NCBI GenBank assembly: GCA_028873515.1
Contig: JAGWIG010000007.1
Location: 1-64,000 of the forward strand
Length of the DNA stretch: 64,000 nucleotides
Reading direction: 5' to 3'
Origin: Pseudomonadota bacterium
GTDB taxonomy: Bacteria > Pseudomonadota > Gammaproteobacteria > Burkholderiales > REEB80
The stretch's first letter is position 1. Each line of letters begins with the position of its first letter. Position numbers and translations under genes: made by a program. Below are positions 53,476 to 62,603 of the stretch, piece after piece. A model generated the notes under the pieces. The model was not told where the DNA came from, did not search any database, and worked only from the letters and a program-made list of their open reading frames with translations.

Positions 53476-56310
53476 ATGAAAAGAATGTTGTTTAATGCAA
53501 CTCAAGCCGAAGAGCTTCGGGTTGCGATTGTAGATGGTCAAAAACTTATTGATCTGGATATCGAATCAGCTGGAAAGGAACAACGCAAAAGCAATATTTA
53601 CAAAGGTATCATCACCCGTATTGAACCAAGCCTTGAAGCAGCCTTCATAGATTACGGCACCGATCGGCATGGTTTTTTGCCGTTTAAGGAAATTTCTCGT
53701 AGCAATTTTCGTGCAGGCGACCATGATAGCCAGCAAAGGCCACGCATTCAAGATGTCTTGCACGAGGGCCAGGAACTGATTGTACAGGTTGAAAAAGACG
53801 AGAGAGGAAACAAGGGGGCCGCTCTCACCACCTTCATCAGCCTGGCTGGACGTTACCTTGTCCTGATGCCAAACAATCCACGGGGTGGGGGAGTATCACG
53901 GCGCGTTGAGGGTGAAGAACGCACAGAACTCCGTGACACCATCTCCCAACTGGAAGTTCCATCAGGGATGAGCATTATTGCCCGCACAGCAGGTATCGGT
54001 CGTTCTCTTGAAGAACTACGCTGGGATCTCAACTACCTTACCCAGCTCTGGCAAGCAATTGAAACAGCGTCTCAAAGCCAAAAGGCTCCTTTCCTGATCT
54101 ACCAGGAAGGAAGCCTCGTCATACGCGCTATCAGGGATTATTTCCAGCCTGACATCGGTGAAATTCTCATTGATACTCCGCTGATTCATGAACAGGCACT
54201 CCAGTTCATGAGCCACGTAATGCCACAAAATGTCAGCCGAATCAAATTCTACAAAGATGATATTCCACTCTTTTCACGCTTTCAGATCGAACATCAAATC
54301 GAAACAGCCTACTCACGCGAAGTTGCCCTTCCGGCAGGCGGAGCCATTGTCATCGACCATACCGAAGCCCTCGTCTCTATCGATGTCAATTCTGCCCGTG
54401 CAACCCGGGGCAGTGATATTGAAACCACTGCCCTTAACACCAATCTTGAGGCTGCTGAGGAAATCGCTAGACAGTTGAGATTACGGGATCTAGGCGGGCT
54501 TATAGTCATCGATTTCATCGACATGGAAAACCCCCGTAATCAACGAGAGGTGGAAAACAGGCTACGTGAAGCCCTGCACCATGACCGGGCCCGTGTCCAG
54601 ACAGGAAAAATATCACGCTTTGGACTTCTGGAACTTTCCCGTCAGAGACTGCAGCCTTCCCTTGGTGAAACCAGCCATATTCCCTGTCCACGGTGTCATG
54701 GTACTGGCCATATCCGCGGCACTGAATCGTCTGCCCTGCATATTTTACGCATTCTTGAAGAAGAGGCGATGAAAGAAAATTCTGCAGCAGTCCACGCTCA
54801 AGTACCTGTTGATGTTGCCACCTTCCTCCTTAACGAAAAACGCGCCGAGATTCACGGCATCGAAGCACGTCTTAAGGTTGATATCGTACTCATTCCGAAT
54901 ACCCATCTAGAAACGCCTCACTATTCAGTAAGCCGGCTACGCCAGGACGAGATCGAGGATCTTGAGACAAAACCAAGTTACCGCATGGTAGAAACACCTG
55001 CCGAACCGAACATTGTTGAAACTGCAGAAACTCCTCACCCTGTTCGTATGGAAGCAGCAGTTCGAGGAATCACCTCACAAGGCCCTGCACCACACGGCGT
55101 CAACCCTGGCCGGGGATTCCTTGCACGCATCACAGGCTGGTTACATCAGTTAGGCTCACAAACCGAACCGGTACAAATAAAACCTGTTCCAGTAGAAAAA
55201 CGTCCGCACCCTCACCATCCTCGAGGTGAGCGCCACATCCAGGAAAATCGTAATGATACCCGTCGCAACACCAGTCAGCATGGCCGGGACAGAATTCGTC
55301 AAGGACAACACCCTGAACCGGTAACAGGCCTGCAGGAAAAAAAATCCGAGCACCTAACCGAAAAACCCATGGAAATTACTGACTCAACCGAACCTCATTC
55401 AAAGCGCGGCCGTCAAAATGTACGCCGTAATCTTAATGAGCGCATTGATGGGGGGCATGAACCACGCCTGATACAGGACTTACCAAAAAAATACCCTCAG
55501 GATGAGACCAGGGATGAACGCGAATCCCGCCCACCACGTGAATCCCGCCCACCACGTGAATCCCGCCCACCACGTGAATCCCGCCCACCACGTGAATCCC
55601 GCCCACCACGTGAATCCCGCCAACCGCGTAACCCCAGACCGCTCATTACTGAATCGGAAACCATCACTCAACCGTTAATGACAGAGCCTGTTACACTTAA
55701 TCCCGATCTGGAACCCGTCATTACCAAGCTACCGATAACCGAGGGGGTTGAATCAGCCATAAAACCTGATGCAGAGACCGAACTACAAGAAGAAACACAA
55801 ACAGAGCCTTCGATGCCCGGCAACACCAGACCTTCAGCCCAGCGGGAAGGTGTCCAACGACGAAACACGCGCCGCCGCCGCCGTCCTCCTACCGAGCAGG
55901 GCGATAGTTCCGAAGTTCAGGGTACCAACTTAAACCTAGAAACAGCCATGCCCCAGGAACATCAAGCCGAACTTGCACTTGAACAAAAAACTGAGACACC
56001 ACCGACTCGCAGGACCAGGGAAAAGAAACCTGCTCCTGAAGCCATGGCCAAAGCTGAAAACGTAACCCGGCATGAAGAGAAAATAAAGGTATCAACTAAA
56101 GAAATAACTGAGAAATCTTCCAGCACGGAACTGGCCTCAACTGTACTTCAGGATCTGATCCAGGTAGAGACCCGATCTATTGCGCAATCCTCCAGTGATG
56201 AGTTTAAGGCCCCACGCCAGAAACAGGCGCCCAAACCATGGATCCCCCTGAACTCCACAAGTGAGGAAGAAGGGCCATTGATTCAAGTGGAAACTCGGCA
56301 TAAAACCTGA
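53476..56310 (+). CDS. rne: Ribonuclease E
   Basis: The essential endoribonuclease of mRNA decay and rRNA/tRNA processing. The start MKRMLFNATQAEELRVAIVDGQ matches RNase E exactly at ATG 53476; the ORF-track start is 51 bases earlier. Domains: S1 (IYKGIITRIEPSLEAAFIDYG), 5' sensor and RNase H-like parts, the metal site in IDFIDMENPRNQREVE, and the zinc link CPRCHGTG. The C-terminal half (about residue 500 on) is disordered and charged and should hold membrane, RNA and degradosome-partner sites. It includes a perfect tandem repeat of ESRPPR and an RRNTRRRRRPP patch. Confidence 0.94.
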   Translation: MKRMLFNATQAEELRVAIVDGQKLIDLDIESAGKEQRKSNIYKGIITRIEPSLEAAFIDYGTDRHGFLPFKEISRSNFRAGDHDSQQRPRIQDVLHEGQELIVQVEKDERGNKGAALTTFISLAGRYLVLMPNNPRGGGVSRRVEGEERTELRDTISQLEVPSGMSIIARTAGIGRSLEELRWDLNYLTQLWQAIETASQSQKAPFLIYQEGSLVIRAIRDYFQPDIGEILIDTPLIHEQALQFMSHVMPQNVSRIKFYKDDIPLFSRFQIEHQIETAYSREVALPAGGAIVIDHTEALVSIDVNSARATRGSDIETTALNTNLEAAEEIARQLRLRDLGGLIVIDFIDMENPRNQREVENRLREALHHDRARVQTGKISRFGLLELSRQRLQPSLGETSHIPCPRCHGTGHIRGTESSALHILRILEEEAMKENSAAVHAQVPVDVATFLLNEKRAEIHGIEARLKVDIVLIPNTHLETPHYSVSRLRQDEIEDLETKPSYRMVETPAEPNIVETAETPHPVRMEAAVRGITSQGPAPHGVNPGRGFLARITGWLHQLGSQTEPVQIKPVPVEKRPHPHHPRGERHIQENRNDTRRNTSQHGRDRIRQGQHPEPVTGLQEKKSEHLTEKPMEITDSTEPHSKRGRQNVRRNLNERIDGGHEPRLIQDLPKKYPQDETRDERESRPPRESRPPRESRPPRESRPPRESRPPRESRQPRNPRPLITESETITQPLMTEPVTLNPDLEPVITKLPITEGVESAIKPDAETELQEETQTEPSMPGNTRPSAQREGVQRRNTRRRRRPPTEQGDSSEVQGTNLNLETAMPQEHQAELALEQKTETPPTRRTREKKPAPEAMAKAENVTRHEEKIKVSTKEITEKSSSTELASTVLQDLIQVETRSIAQSSSDEFKAPRQKQAPKPWIPLNSTSEEEGPLIQVETRHKT
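55522..55629 (+). repeat. Tandem 18-bp repeat inside rne (ESRPPR coding)
   Basis: Six units of GAATCCCGCCCACCACGT lie head to tail: five identical and a sixth changed to GAATCCCGCCAACCGCGT. They encode [ESRPPR]5-ESRQPR in the disordered arginine-rich part of RNase E. The nucleotide identity, including third positions, points to recent expansion by slippage or unequal exchange. Copy number is likely to vary between strains without breaking the frame. Confidence 0.95.
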
Positions 56311-56330
56311 TATTCACTAAACAGAAGATA

Positions 56331-56365
56331 GAATATCCCTTGCATTCAGGTTGCCGGGGATATTC
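56331..56365 (+). terminator. Hairpin 20 bases after rne
   Basis: GAATATCCC and GGGATATTC pair perfectly (9 bp) across a 17-base loop, soon after the rne stop. The following sequence (TTCAATTCC) is only weakly T-rich, so it could be an imperfect intrinsic terminator or a 3'-end stabilising stem. Confidence 0.5.
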
Positions 56366-56751
56366 TTCAATTCCAGAAAATAAAAATCTTTACTTCTCCA
56401 TCATGCATGCCCAAAAAATAGGCCGGAAGACATCCTTTGAAGAACGCTTAATGCCAGCTTGATATACTAAAAATCTGACCTGTACGGAAAACCGGTACTA
56501 TATAATCCTATTGAAAATATTGACCAAAAATCTACCCTATCCCAGGAGAGTTTCAAACCGATACATTCTTGGGTAACAGCAAAAAATGGAGGAACTCCAG
56601 CCTCTGGAAGCAGCAAGATTGACACCTAAGCCAGAAAGATGATTACTGCAGAATCCAGAAACCAGCAACATTTCCCTGGACATTTCGCAGGACAGCTTTC
56701 TCCAGTCAGGCACAGAATTCATAGAGGTAATCATAGAAACAATCTGCTATT
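56366..56751. other. Non-coding stretch between rne and the KfrA-like gene
   Basis: About 385 bases without a convincing ORF. The minus-strand ORF at 56537..56734 has no ribosome site and no recognisable product. No tRNA, insertion-sequence end or T-tailed terminator was seen. It lies at the border between the conserved rne block and the KfrA/Hyf-like block, so it may mark an insertion boundary. Confidence 0.35.
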
Positions 56752-57264
56752 CTAGAAATTCTTTTCTTCAACCATCCTGTTTTGAAGCAGACTTAATTCT
56801 TTACGGGCTTCCTTCAGGGCCTTACCAAGCCCTGAAATTTCAACTGTAAGCCGTTGAATAACCTTATTTGCTCCTTCATATTCATCGGATAATTTCGATT
56901 TCTCCTCGCCTAGCAGTGTTAATTGAAGCATGACTTCCTGTATCTGATCCTGCAATTCAGAAATATCATCCAGTGCTGCTTGCCTGATTTGCTCAACTTG
57001 TTTTTTGGCTTCCTCTGAAGCGAGATCCCATATTTCCTTGATAAGACTGGATGCCCTAAATTCGAGTGCCTGTGAAATTGGGGGTAAATTTGATTCCGAT
57101 TTCCATTTGAGTTCTTTCCACTCTGAAAGATGGCGGTTAATCGTTGTAAAACTGCCTTTCCCCAGACCATTGCGTACTACTTGTGAAGTAGGAGAAACCC
57201 CACTATTGGATAATCGATCTGCGATTTCAAAAACCTGTTCTCTTGTTACCCCGGTTCTTGGCAT
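56752..57264 (-). CDS. KfrA-type DNA-binding protein with coiled coil
   Basis: A 170-residue protein. The N-terminal 60 residues match the KfrA_N domain of plasmid proteins: MPRTGVTREQVFEIADRLSNSGVSPTSQVVRNGLGKGSFTTINRHLSEWK. A long heptad-rich coiled coil follows (EEAKKQVEQIRQAALDDISELQDQIQEV to the end). KfrA proteins bind their own promoter and can form filaments. This chromosomal copy is much shorter than plasmid KfrA and has no partition or replication genes beside it. It diverges from the Hyf-like operon and may regulate it. Confidence 0.78.
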   Translation of the reverse strand: MPRTGVTREQVFEIADRLSNSGVSPTSQVVRNGLGKGSFTTINRHLSEWKELKWKSESNLPPISQALEFRASSLIKEIWDLASEEAKKQVEQIRQAALDDISELQDQIQEVMLQLTLLGEEKSKLSDEYEGANKVIQRLTVEISGLGKALKEARKELSLLQNRMVEEKNF

Positions 57265-57457
57265 TTATTTTTTCCCCATACGTACGCTGTATATCACAGC
57301 ATTATGTTATATTACATTTAATCAATACAGATAATTTCAAGCATGGATTCAGACTATCTACATTTAGGAATAAATATCAATAGGATATCCAGGGCAATAA
57401 AACCTGATCCCGTGCCCGTTAGTTTTAATTCAACATTCCTCAGGCTCTTTTGCACAT

Positions 57458-59497
57458 ATGGGCTTCTTTAATCCCGATATGGCAGGAATCCTGCCAATAT
57501 CAATCATTCTTGATATTCTGGTTTATTGGCTTGTAATCGGTTTCTCTGGTTTAATCTTTATCCGTAATCGTAAAATTGTAAGCCAGGTACTTTTTCCTCT
57601 GGGAGCATTAGGAGGAATCGCGCTGTTATCCATAACTGCATTCAGTATCACCCACTCTCCCACATCGGCAATACTGCCACTGGGGCTGCCAGATCTTCCA
57701 TTTCATATCAGGCTTGATGCGCTTTCCACTTTTTTCCTGTTTTTACTTGGCATCTCATCGACTGGAATCTGTTTCTTCTCCTCAGGCTATTTCAGTCGAG
57801 ATGGAAATTTTTCCCCAGGGCTTGTATGCCTGCAATTTCACCTCTTTCTAGTCAGCATGGCATTCGTATTCCTGGCAGATGATGCTTATTTGTTCATGAT
57901 TGCATGGGAAACAATGGCCATGTCGTCCTATTTTCTCGTTGTCACGGATCATAAAGTTCCCGAGATCCGCAAGGCGGGATACATTTATCTCCTGATGGCC
58001 CACATCAGTGCTACAGCAGTTCTACTCTGTTTCGGAGTGCTGCAAAAAGCAGGCCTTCAGGGTATCGGGGGAAGCTATACATTTGATATGATGCGTCATC
58101 TGAACCTGGATAATTTCTGGGCAACCACTGCCTTCCTGCTTGCATTGTTCGGTTTTGGAGCCAAAGCAGGCCTGCTCCCGGTACATGTATGGCTACCCGA
58201 AGCTCATCCTGCTGCTCCATCGCCCGTATCCGCCCTGATGAGTGGTGTAATGCTGAAAACTGCCATATATGGATTCTTGCGCGTCACCTTCGATCTTCTG
58301 CATCTGCAAATCTGGTGGTGGGGTATTCTAGTCCTTACCCTCGGACTGATCACTGCCTTCTTTGGGGTCATTTTTTCTGCCGTGCAGAACGATATGAAAC
58401 GTCTCCTTGCCTATTCATCAATTGAAAACATCGGCATCATCATGTCAGGGATAGGCTTAACGATTACTTTCCAGTCCTATCATATGCAGGCACTTGCATC
58501 ATTGGCCCTGATTGCAACCCTGTATCACTGCCTGAATCATGCCTGTTTCAAAAGCCTGCTCTTTCTCGCAACGGGCTCGGTGCTCCATGCCACAGAAGAA
58601 AGAAACCTTGGAAAACTTGGGGGATTAATTCACCGGATGCCCTGGGTAGCAGTTCTAGCGCTTATTGGTACTCTGGCCATTGCAGGACTTCCTCCCCTTA
58701 ACGGATTTGTTTCTGAATGGCTGCTCTTGCAGACTTTTCTGCTTACTGCCGGTTTTCCCCAACCCTATCTCAATATGCTGGTACCCGTTGCCGCTGCGGG
58801 ATTAGTACTCGCGACTGCACTTGCAGCTTATGTTATGGTCAAGTTCTATGCTCTTATTTTTCTTGGACAGCCACGTGAAAAGAAACTGCTTGAGGCAAAG
58901 GATGCAAATTACTGGGAACGTCTGGGCTTATCCTGGCTCGCTAGTTGCTGTGTGCTTCTAGGACTCTTCCCGGTTGAAGTCATTAAACTTCTGAATGCAG
59001 TACCGGGTTTATTGATAGGACAGGCACTAGGAAAGGTAACCAGCCAGACCAACTGGCTATTCCTCACGCCCATTTCTCCGGATCGAGCAAGCTACAGTCC
59101 CATGCTCTTCTTTAGCGCCACAACCATAATCATCCTGATTACTTTCCTTGGAGTCAGGCTATTCTACCATGGGCGAGTCCGGCGCACTACAGCCTGGGGT
59201 TGCGGTTACCCAATGCAAACATTCAGGATGCAAGAAACCGCGGAAAGTTTTGGCCAACCGATACGCACCATCTTTTCGCCTTTTTTTCGTATGCGCAGTG
59301 AATTGCCTTCCCCATCAGATCCAGCGCCCCACTACCATAACATCACTGAAGACCGGTTCTGGTATGTGCTTTATTTTCCGATTGGACGATTTATCCGTTT
59401 TCTGTCCAATCTCTTTGGTCGGATCCAGCAGGGACGAATTTCCATTTATCTACTCTATAGTTTTCTAACGCTAATTTTGCTGCTGTTACTAATATGA
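57458..59497 (+). CDS. hyfB: HyfB-like antiporter-type membrane subunit
   Basis: A 679-residue protein with about 14-16 membrane helices, homologous to NuoL/NuoM-type subunits. It carries the pump residues: Glu in IAWETMAMSSYF, and Lys in GFGAKAGLLPVHVWLPEAHPAAPSPVSALMSGVMLKTAIYG. Its length fits HyfB/HycC (about 670). It is the first gene of the operon, and its stop overlaps the next start (ATGA). The ribosome site at 57458 is weak; ATG at 57479 is an alternative. It should conduct protons or sodium in a complex I-like membrane arm. Confidence 0.85.
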   Translation: MGFFNPDMAGILPISIILDILVYWLVIGFSGLIFIRNRKIVSQVLFPLGALGGIALLSITAFSITHSPTSAILPLGLPDLPFHIRLDALSTFFLFLLGISSTGICFFSSGYFSRDGNFSPGLVCLQFHLFLVSMAFVFLADDAYLFMIAWETMAMSSYFLVVTDHKVPEIRKAGYIYLLMAHISATAVLLCFGVLQKAGLQGIGGSYTFDMMRHLNLDNFWATTAFLLALFGFGAKAGLLPVHVWLPEAHPAAPSPVSALMSGVMLKTAIYGFLRVTFDLLHLQIWWWGILVLTLGLITAFFGVIFSAVQNDMKRLLAYSSIENIGIIMSGIGLTITFQSYHMQALASLALIATLYHCLNHACFKSLLFLATGSVLHATEERNLGKLGGLIHRMPWVAVLALIGTLAIAGLPPLNGFVSEWLLLQTFLLTAGFPQPYLNMLVPVAAAGLVLATALAAYVMVKFYALIFLGQPREKKLLEAKDANYWERLGLSWLASCCVLLGLFPVEVIKLLNAVPGLLIGQALGKVTSQTNWLFLTPISPDRASYSPMLFFSATTIIILITFLGVRLFYHGRVRRTTAWGCGYPMQTFRMQETAESFGQPIRTIFSPFFRMRSELPSPSDPAPHYHNITEDRFWYVLYFPIGRFIRFLSNLFGRIQQGRISIYLLYSFLTLILLLLLI

Positions 59498-60444
59498 CTA
59501 ATCTATATGGCTTCATTTTCCAGTTTATCCAGCTCATTATGACGCTGGTTTTGAGCCCGCTGCTTCTTGGTTGGATCAACCAGTGCCGTTACTGGCTCCA
59601 GAACCGGCAGGGCCCAGGTGTTTTCCAGCCCTACCGGCAACTTGTTAAGCTTTTTTGCAAAGATGCGGTCCTCGCTGACAATGCTTCACCATTATTCCGA
59701 ATGACACCCTATTTCCTGTTTGCATGCATGTGCCTTGCAGGAACAATTGTCCCGGTGCTCGCAACCAACCTGCCATTCGCTTCTGTAGCTGACGTAATCG
59801 TTTTGGTGGGAATTTTTGCGCTGGCAAGAGTATTTCTTGCGTTGGCTGCCATGGATATCGGAACGGGTTTCGGCAATCTGGGTGCGCGACGTGAAATGAT
59901 GATTGGGTTTCTTGCCGAGCCCGCGTTGTTGATGGTGCTATTCACCCCTGCCTTCATAAGCCATTCAACAGCCCTTACCACCATTGTGGACACCCTTTCT
60001 CATACCCGCTTCATCATTTATCCCAGCATGGCATTTGCCATGGCATCCTATCTCATGGTCCTTCTGGCTGAAAATTCACGTATTCCCGTAGACAATCCCT
60101 CTACCCATCTAGAACTAACCATGATCCATGAAGCCATGCTGCTTGAATACTCTGCAAGGCATCTTGCGCTGGTTGAATGGGCTAGCAGTATCAAACTCTA
60201 TGATTATTTCGTGATCGGCTTCGCCCTTTTTGTTCCATGGGGGATAGCTTCTGGCAATCATTTGAGCAGTATGCTCCTCGCATTCCTTGCCCTTTTCATA
60301 AAACTTGCATTTGCAGGATTCGGGTTGGCCATTGTTGAAACCCTTTCTGCGAAGATGCGAATATTCCGTGTTCCTGAATTTCTGGGAACTGCATTCATGC
60401 TGGCTGTTCTGGGTACACTAACCCATTTTCTTCTGGAGGCATGA
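59494..60444 (+). CDS. hyfC: HyfC-like membrane anchor subunit (NuoH homologue)
   Basis: A 316-residue protein with about eight membrane helices. The NuoH/HycD signature is clear: GPGVFQPYRQLVKLFCKDAV, then ENSRIPVDNPSTHLELTMIHEAMLLEYS. This subunit joins the peripheral redox arm to the membrane arm, and its acidic loop contacts the hydrogenase-like subunits. It overlaps hyfB and hyfE by ATGA-type junctions, so translation is tightly coupled. Confidence 0.87.
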   Translation: MTNLYGFIFQFIQLIMTLVLSPLLLGWINQCRYWLQNRQGPGVFQPYRQLVKLFCKDAVLADNASPLFRMTPYFLFACMCLAGTIVPVLATNLPFASVADVIVLVGIFALARVFLALAAMDIGTGFGNLGARREMMIGFLAEPALLMVLFTPAFISHSTALTTIVDTLSHTRFIIYPSMAFAMASYLMVLLAENSRIPVDNPSTHLELTMIHEAMLLEYSARHLALVEWASSIKLYDYFVIGFALFVPWGIASGNHLSSMLLAFLALFIKLAFAGFGLAIVETLSAKMRIFRVPEFLGTAFMLAVLGTLTHFLLEA

Positions 60445-61106
60445 ATATGATTCCTCTGTCAGGTCAGCTACTCAACCTTCTCGCAGCGGTCTTTCTACTC
60501 ATCGCCTTTGCGATGCTTGCACAAAGACGAATACTAAGCCTGATCCACTTATATGCCTATCAGGGACTGGTGCTCAGTTTAAGCACGCTTATTGTTGCCT
60601 ACTCAACCCATCAACCCCATTTGTACTACTCGATGCTTCTGAATTTTCTATTAAAAGTCCTGATAGTCCCCTGGATTCTTCATCGATTGATTCACCGCCT
60701 TAATGTGCAATGGGATGTTGAAACCCTGCTCAATATCCCGACAACCATGCTTATTGGCCTCGCACTCGTCATTTTTGCCTTCAACCTGTCATTGCCAATC
60801 GTGCAATTGGCAGGAACAATCAATCGCAGCACCTTGGGAATTGCCCTGGCAAGTGTGCTTCTTTCCTTTCTCATGATGATTACCCGTAGCAAGGCAGTCC
60901 CCCAGGTCATCGGATTTCTGGCATTGGAAAACAGTCTCATTTTTGCAGCAACAAGCATTACCTATGGAATGCCCATGATGGTTGAACTTGGAATTGCCCT
61001 GGATGTTCTTGTTGGGGTATTTATTCTTGGTGTCTTTTTCTTTCACATACGCAACCAGTTTGACAGTCTCGAACTCAAACACATGGAAAAACTCAAGGAT
61101 AACTAG
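60441..61106 (+). CDS. hyfE: HyfE-like membrane subunit (NuoK-like)
   Basis: A 221-residue protein with about seven hydrophobic helices, equal in size to HyfE of E. coli (216). The C-terminal half resembles NuoK: VPQVIGFLALENSLIFAATSITYGMPMMVELGIALDVLVGVFILGVFFFHI, with the buried Glu residues expected in ion-translocating NuoK-type subunits. It is coupled to hyfC by overlap, and its stop is two bases from the hyfF start. Confidence 0.82.
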   Translation: MNMIPLSGQLLNLLAAVFLLIAFAMLAQRRILSLIHLYAYQGLVLSLSTLIVAYSTHQPHLYYSMLLNFLLKVLIVPWILHRLIHRLNVQWDVETLLNIPTTMLIGLALVIFAFNLSLPIVQLAGTINRSTLGIALASVLLSFLMMITRSKAVPQVIGFLALENSLIFAATSITYGMPMMVELGIALDVLVGVFILGVFFFHIRNQFDSLELKHMEKLKDN

Positions 61107-61108
61107 CC

Positions 61109-62557
61109 ATGGAAATCCTGCTGTTGCTTTTTGTACCCCTCTCCGGGGGGATCCTGCTGGCCTTATTTGGAAATCATCGCCTTGCGGCAGAACTAAATTC
61201 GATCATCAGTTTCCTGACCTTGATTAATGCGGGTTTTCTGACTGCCAGAATCATATCATATGGCCCCATAGTTGCCTTCCATGAACAGTTTTTTGTTGAT
61301 CCCTTCAATATTTTCCTCGTAACCCTGACTGCTCTGGTTGCCTTTACCACTTCGCTTTTCAGCCGCCCCTACATGAGAATAGAACAGCATCACGGGAAAC
61401 TGACTGAAAATCGACTTCGACTATACCACTGCATGTATCAACTCTTTACCTTCACCATGCTGCTTGCACTGTTGACCAATAACATGGGTATTCTCTGGGT
61501 CGCCATGGAAGCAGCAACATTAACCACCGTCCTGCTCGTCAGTCTTTATCGTACCCCTGCAAGCCTTGAAGCAGCCTGGAAATATTTTATCATTTGCGGC
61601 GTAGGTATTGCCCAGGCACTATTTGGAACCATCCTGCTCTATTTTGCCGCAGAAAAATTGCTAGGTATCCATTCAAGCCTGCTCTGGACCCATCTTGACA
61701 AAATCAAGGACCGGCTCGATCCAACAGTAATGTCGGTAGCGTTTGTATTCCTACTTATAGGCTATGGCACAAAAGTCGGTCTTGCACCGATGCACAACTG
61801 GCTTCCAGATGCACATGCAGAAGGTCCTACCCCCATATCTGCCGTTCTTTCAGGATTATTGCTCAATGTTGCTCTGTACGCTGTAGTGCGCTGCAAGATA
61901 TTGACCGATGGAGCCCTCCATAGTCATTTTGCCGGAAACCTGATGATTGGATTTGGCCTGCTCTCGCTGATCGTAGCGGTATTTTCACTGTCACACCAAA
62001 AAGATATCAAGCGCCTATTCGGCTACTCCTCCATTGAGCATATGGGACTGATAACCTTTGCATTCGGCATGGGAGGGCCAATCGCCAATTTTGCAGGTTT
62101 ACTTCATATGACCGTTCATTCCCTGACCAAATCAGCAATATTTTTTACTGTAGGCCACGCTGCCCAAAAAACACGCACCCAAGTCATGGAAAATATCCGC
62201 GGCCTGCTTATACAGAGCCCAACTGTAGGATGGGGCCTGATGCTTGGCAGCCTTGCCATTCTAGGCATGCCCCCTTTTGGAGTCTTTGCTAGCGAATTTC
62301 TCATCCTGACCACAGCCATGAAGCAGCAACCTTGGGCAACACCTCTATTACTAATGGCTCTGGCAGTCGCATTTGCCGCCATTTTTGGCAAGGTTCAACC
62401 TATGGTTTTTGGTGAGACAACTGCTCAACGAACCCCTCGTCCCCCAGCATTACTGCCCATATTTGTACATCTGTCTTTGGTATTGATGCTGGGTTTATTC
62501 ATTCCCATGTATCTGGCCAACTGGTACCGGGAAGCAGCCAGCCTCATCGGTTATTGA
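61109..62557 (+). CDS. hyfF: HyfF-like antiporter-type membrane subunit
   Basis: A 482-residue second NuoL/M/N-type subunit. Key residues: Glu in LWVAMEAATLTTVLLVSLYRTPASLEAAWKY, and Lys in LIGYGTKVGLAPMHNWLPDAHAEGPTPISAVLSGLLLN. A further Lys is in FGYSSIEHMG-type context (DIKRLFGYSSIEHMGLI). E. coli HyfF is 526 residues. Together with HyfB it would give two ion channels, plus HyfE. It is followed by a 46-base spacer that contains a 14-codon ORF, then the large-subunit gene. Confidence 0.85.
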   Translation: MEILLLLFVPLSGGILLALFGNHRLAAELNSIISFLTLINAGFLTARIISYGPIVAFHEQFFVDPFNIFLVTLTALVAFTTSLFSRPYMRIEQHHGKLTENRLRLYHCMYQLFTFTMLLALLTNNMGILWVAMEAATLTTVLLVSLYRTPASLEAAWKYFIICGVGIAQALFGTILLYFAAEKLLGIHSSLLWTHLDKIKDRLDPTVMSVAFVFLLIGYGTKVGLAPMHNWLPDAHAEGPTPISAVLSGLLLNVALYAVVRCKILTDGALHSHFAGNLMIGFGLLSLIVAVFSLSHQKDIKRLFGYSSIEHMGLITFAFGMGGPIANFAGLLHMTVHSLTKSAIFFTVGHAAQKTRTQVMENIRGLLIQSPTVGWGLMLGSLAILGMPPFGVFASEFLILTTAMKQQPWATPLLLMALAVAFAAIFGKVQPMVFGETTAQRTPRPPALLPIFVHLSLVLMLGLFIPMYLANWYREAASLIGY

Positions 62558-62603
62558 CATGGATGCAGAAATCCTACCGATTTTAAAGAATGCAGGTTAT
62601 TAA

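Noticed and set aside
55522-55629. Regular short repeats that could suggest a CRISPR array
   Set aside because: Units are contiguous 18-mers without spacers and are in frame inside rne.
55480-55671. Minus-strand ORF with repeated AGFTWW, looking like a tryptophan-rich repeat protein
   Set aside because: It is the antisense of the 18-bp tandem array in rne; it has no ribosome site, and the rne frame explains the sequence.
56537-56734. 65-codon minus-strand ORF after rne
   Set aside because: No ribosome site, no recognisable motif, and a composition typical of chance ORFs.
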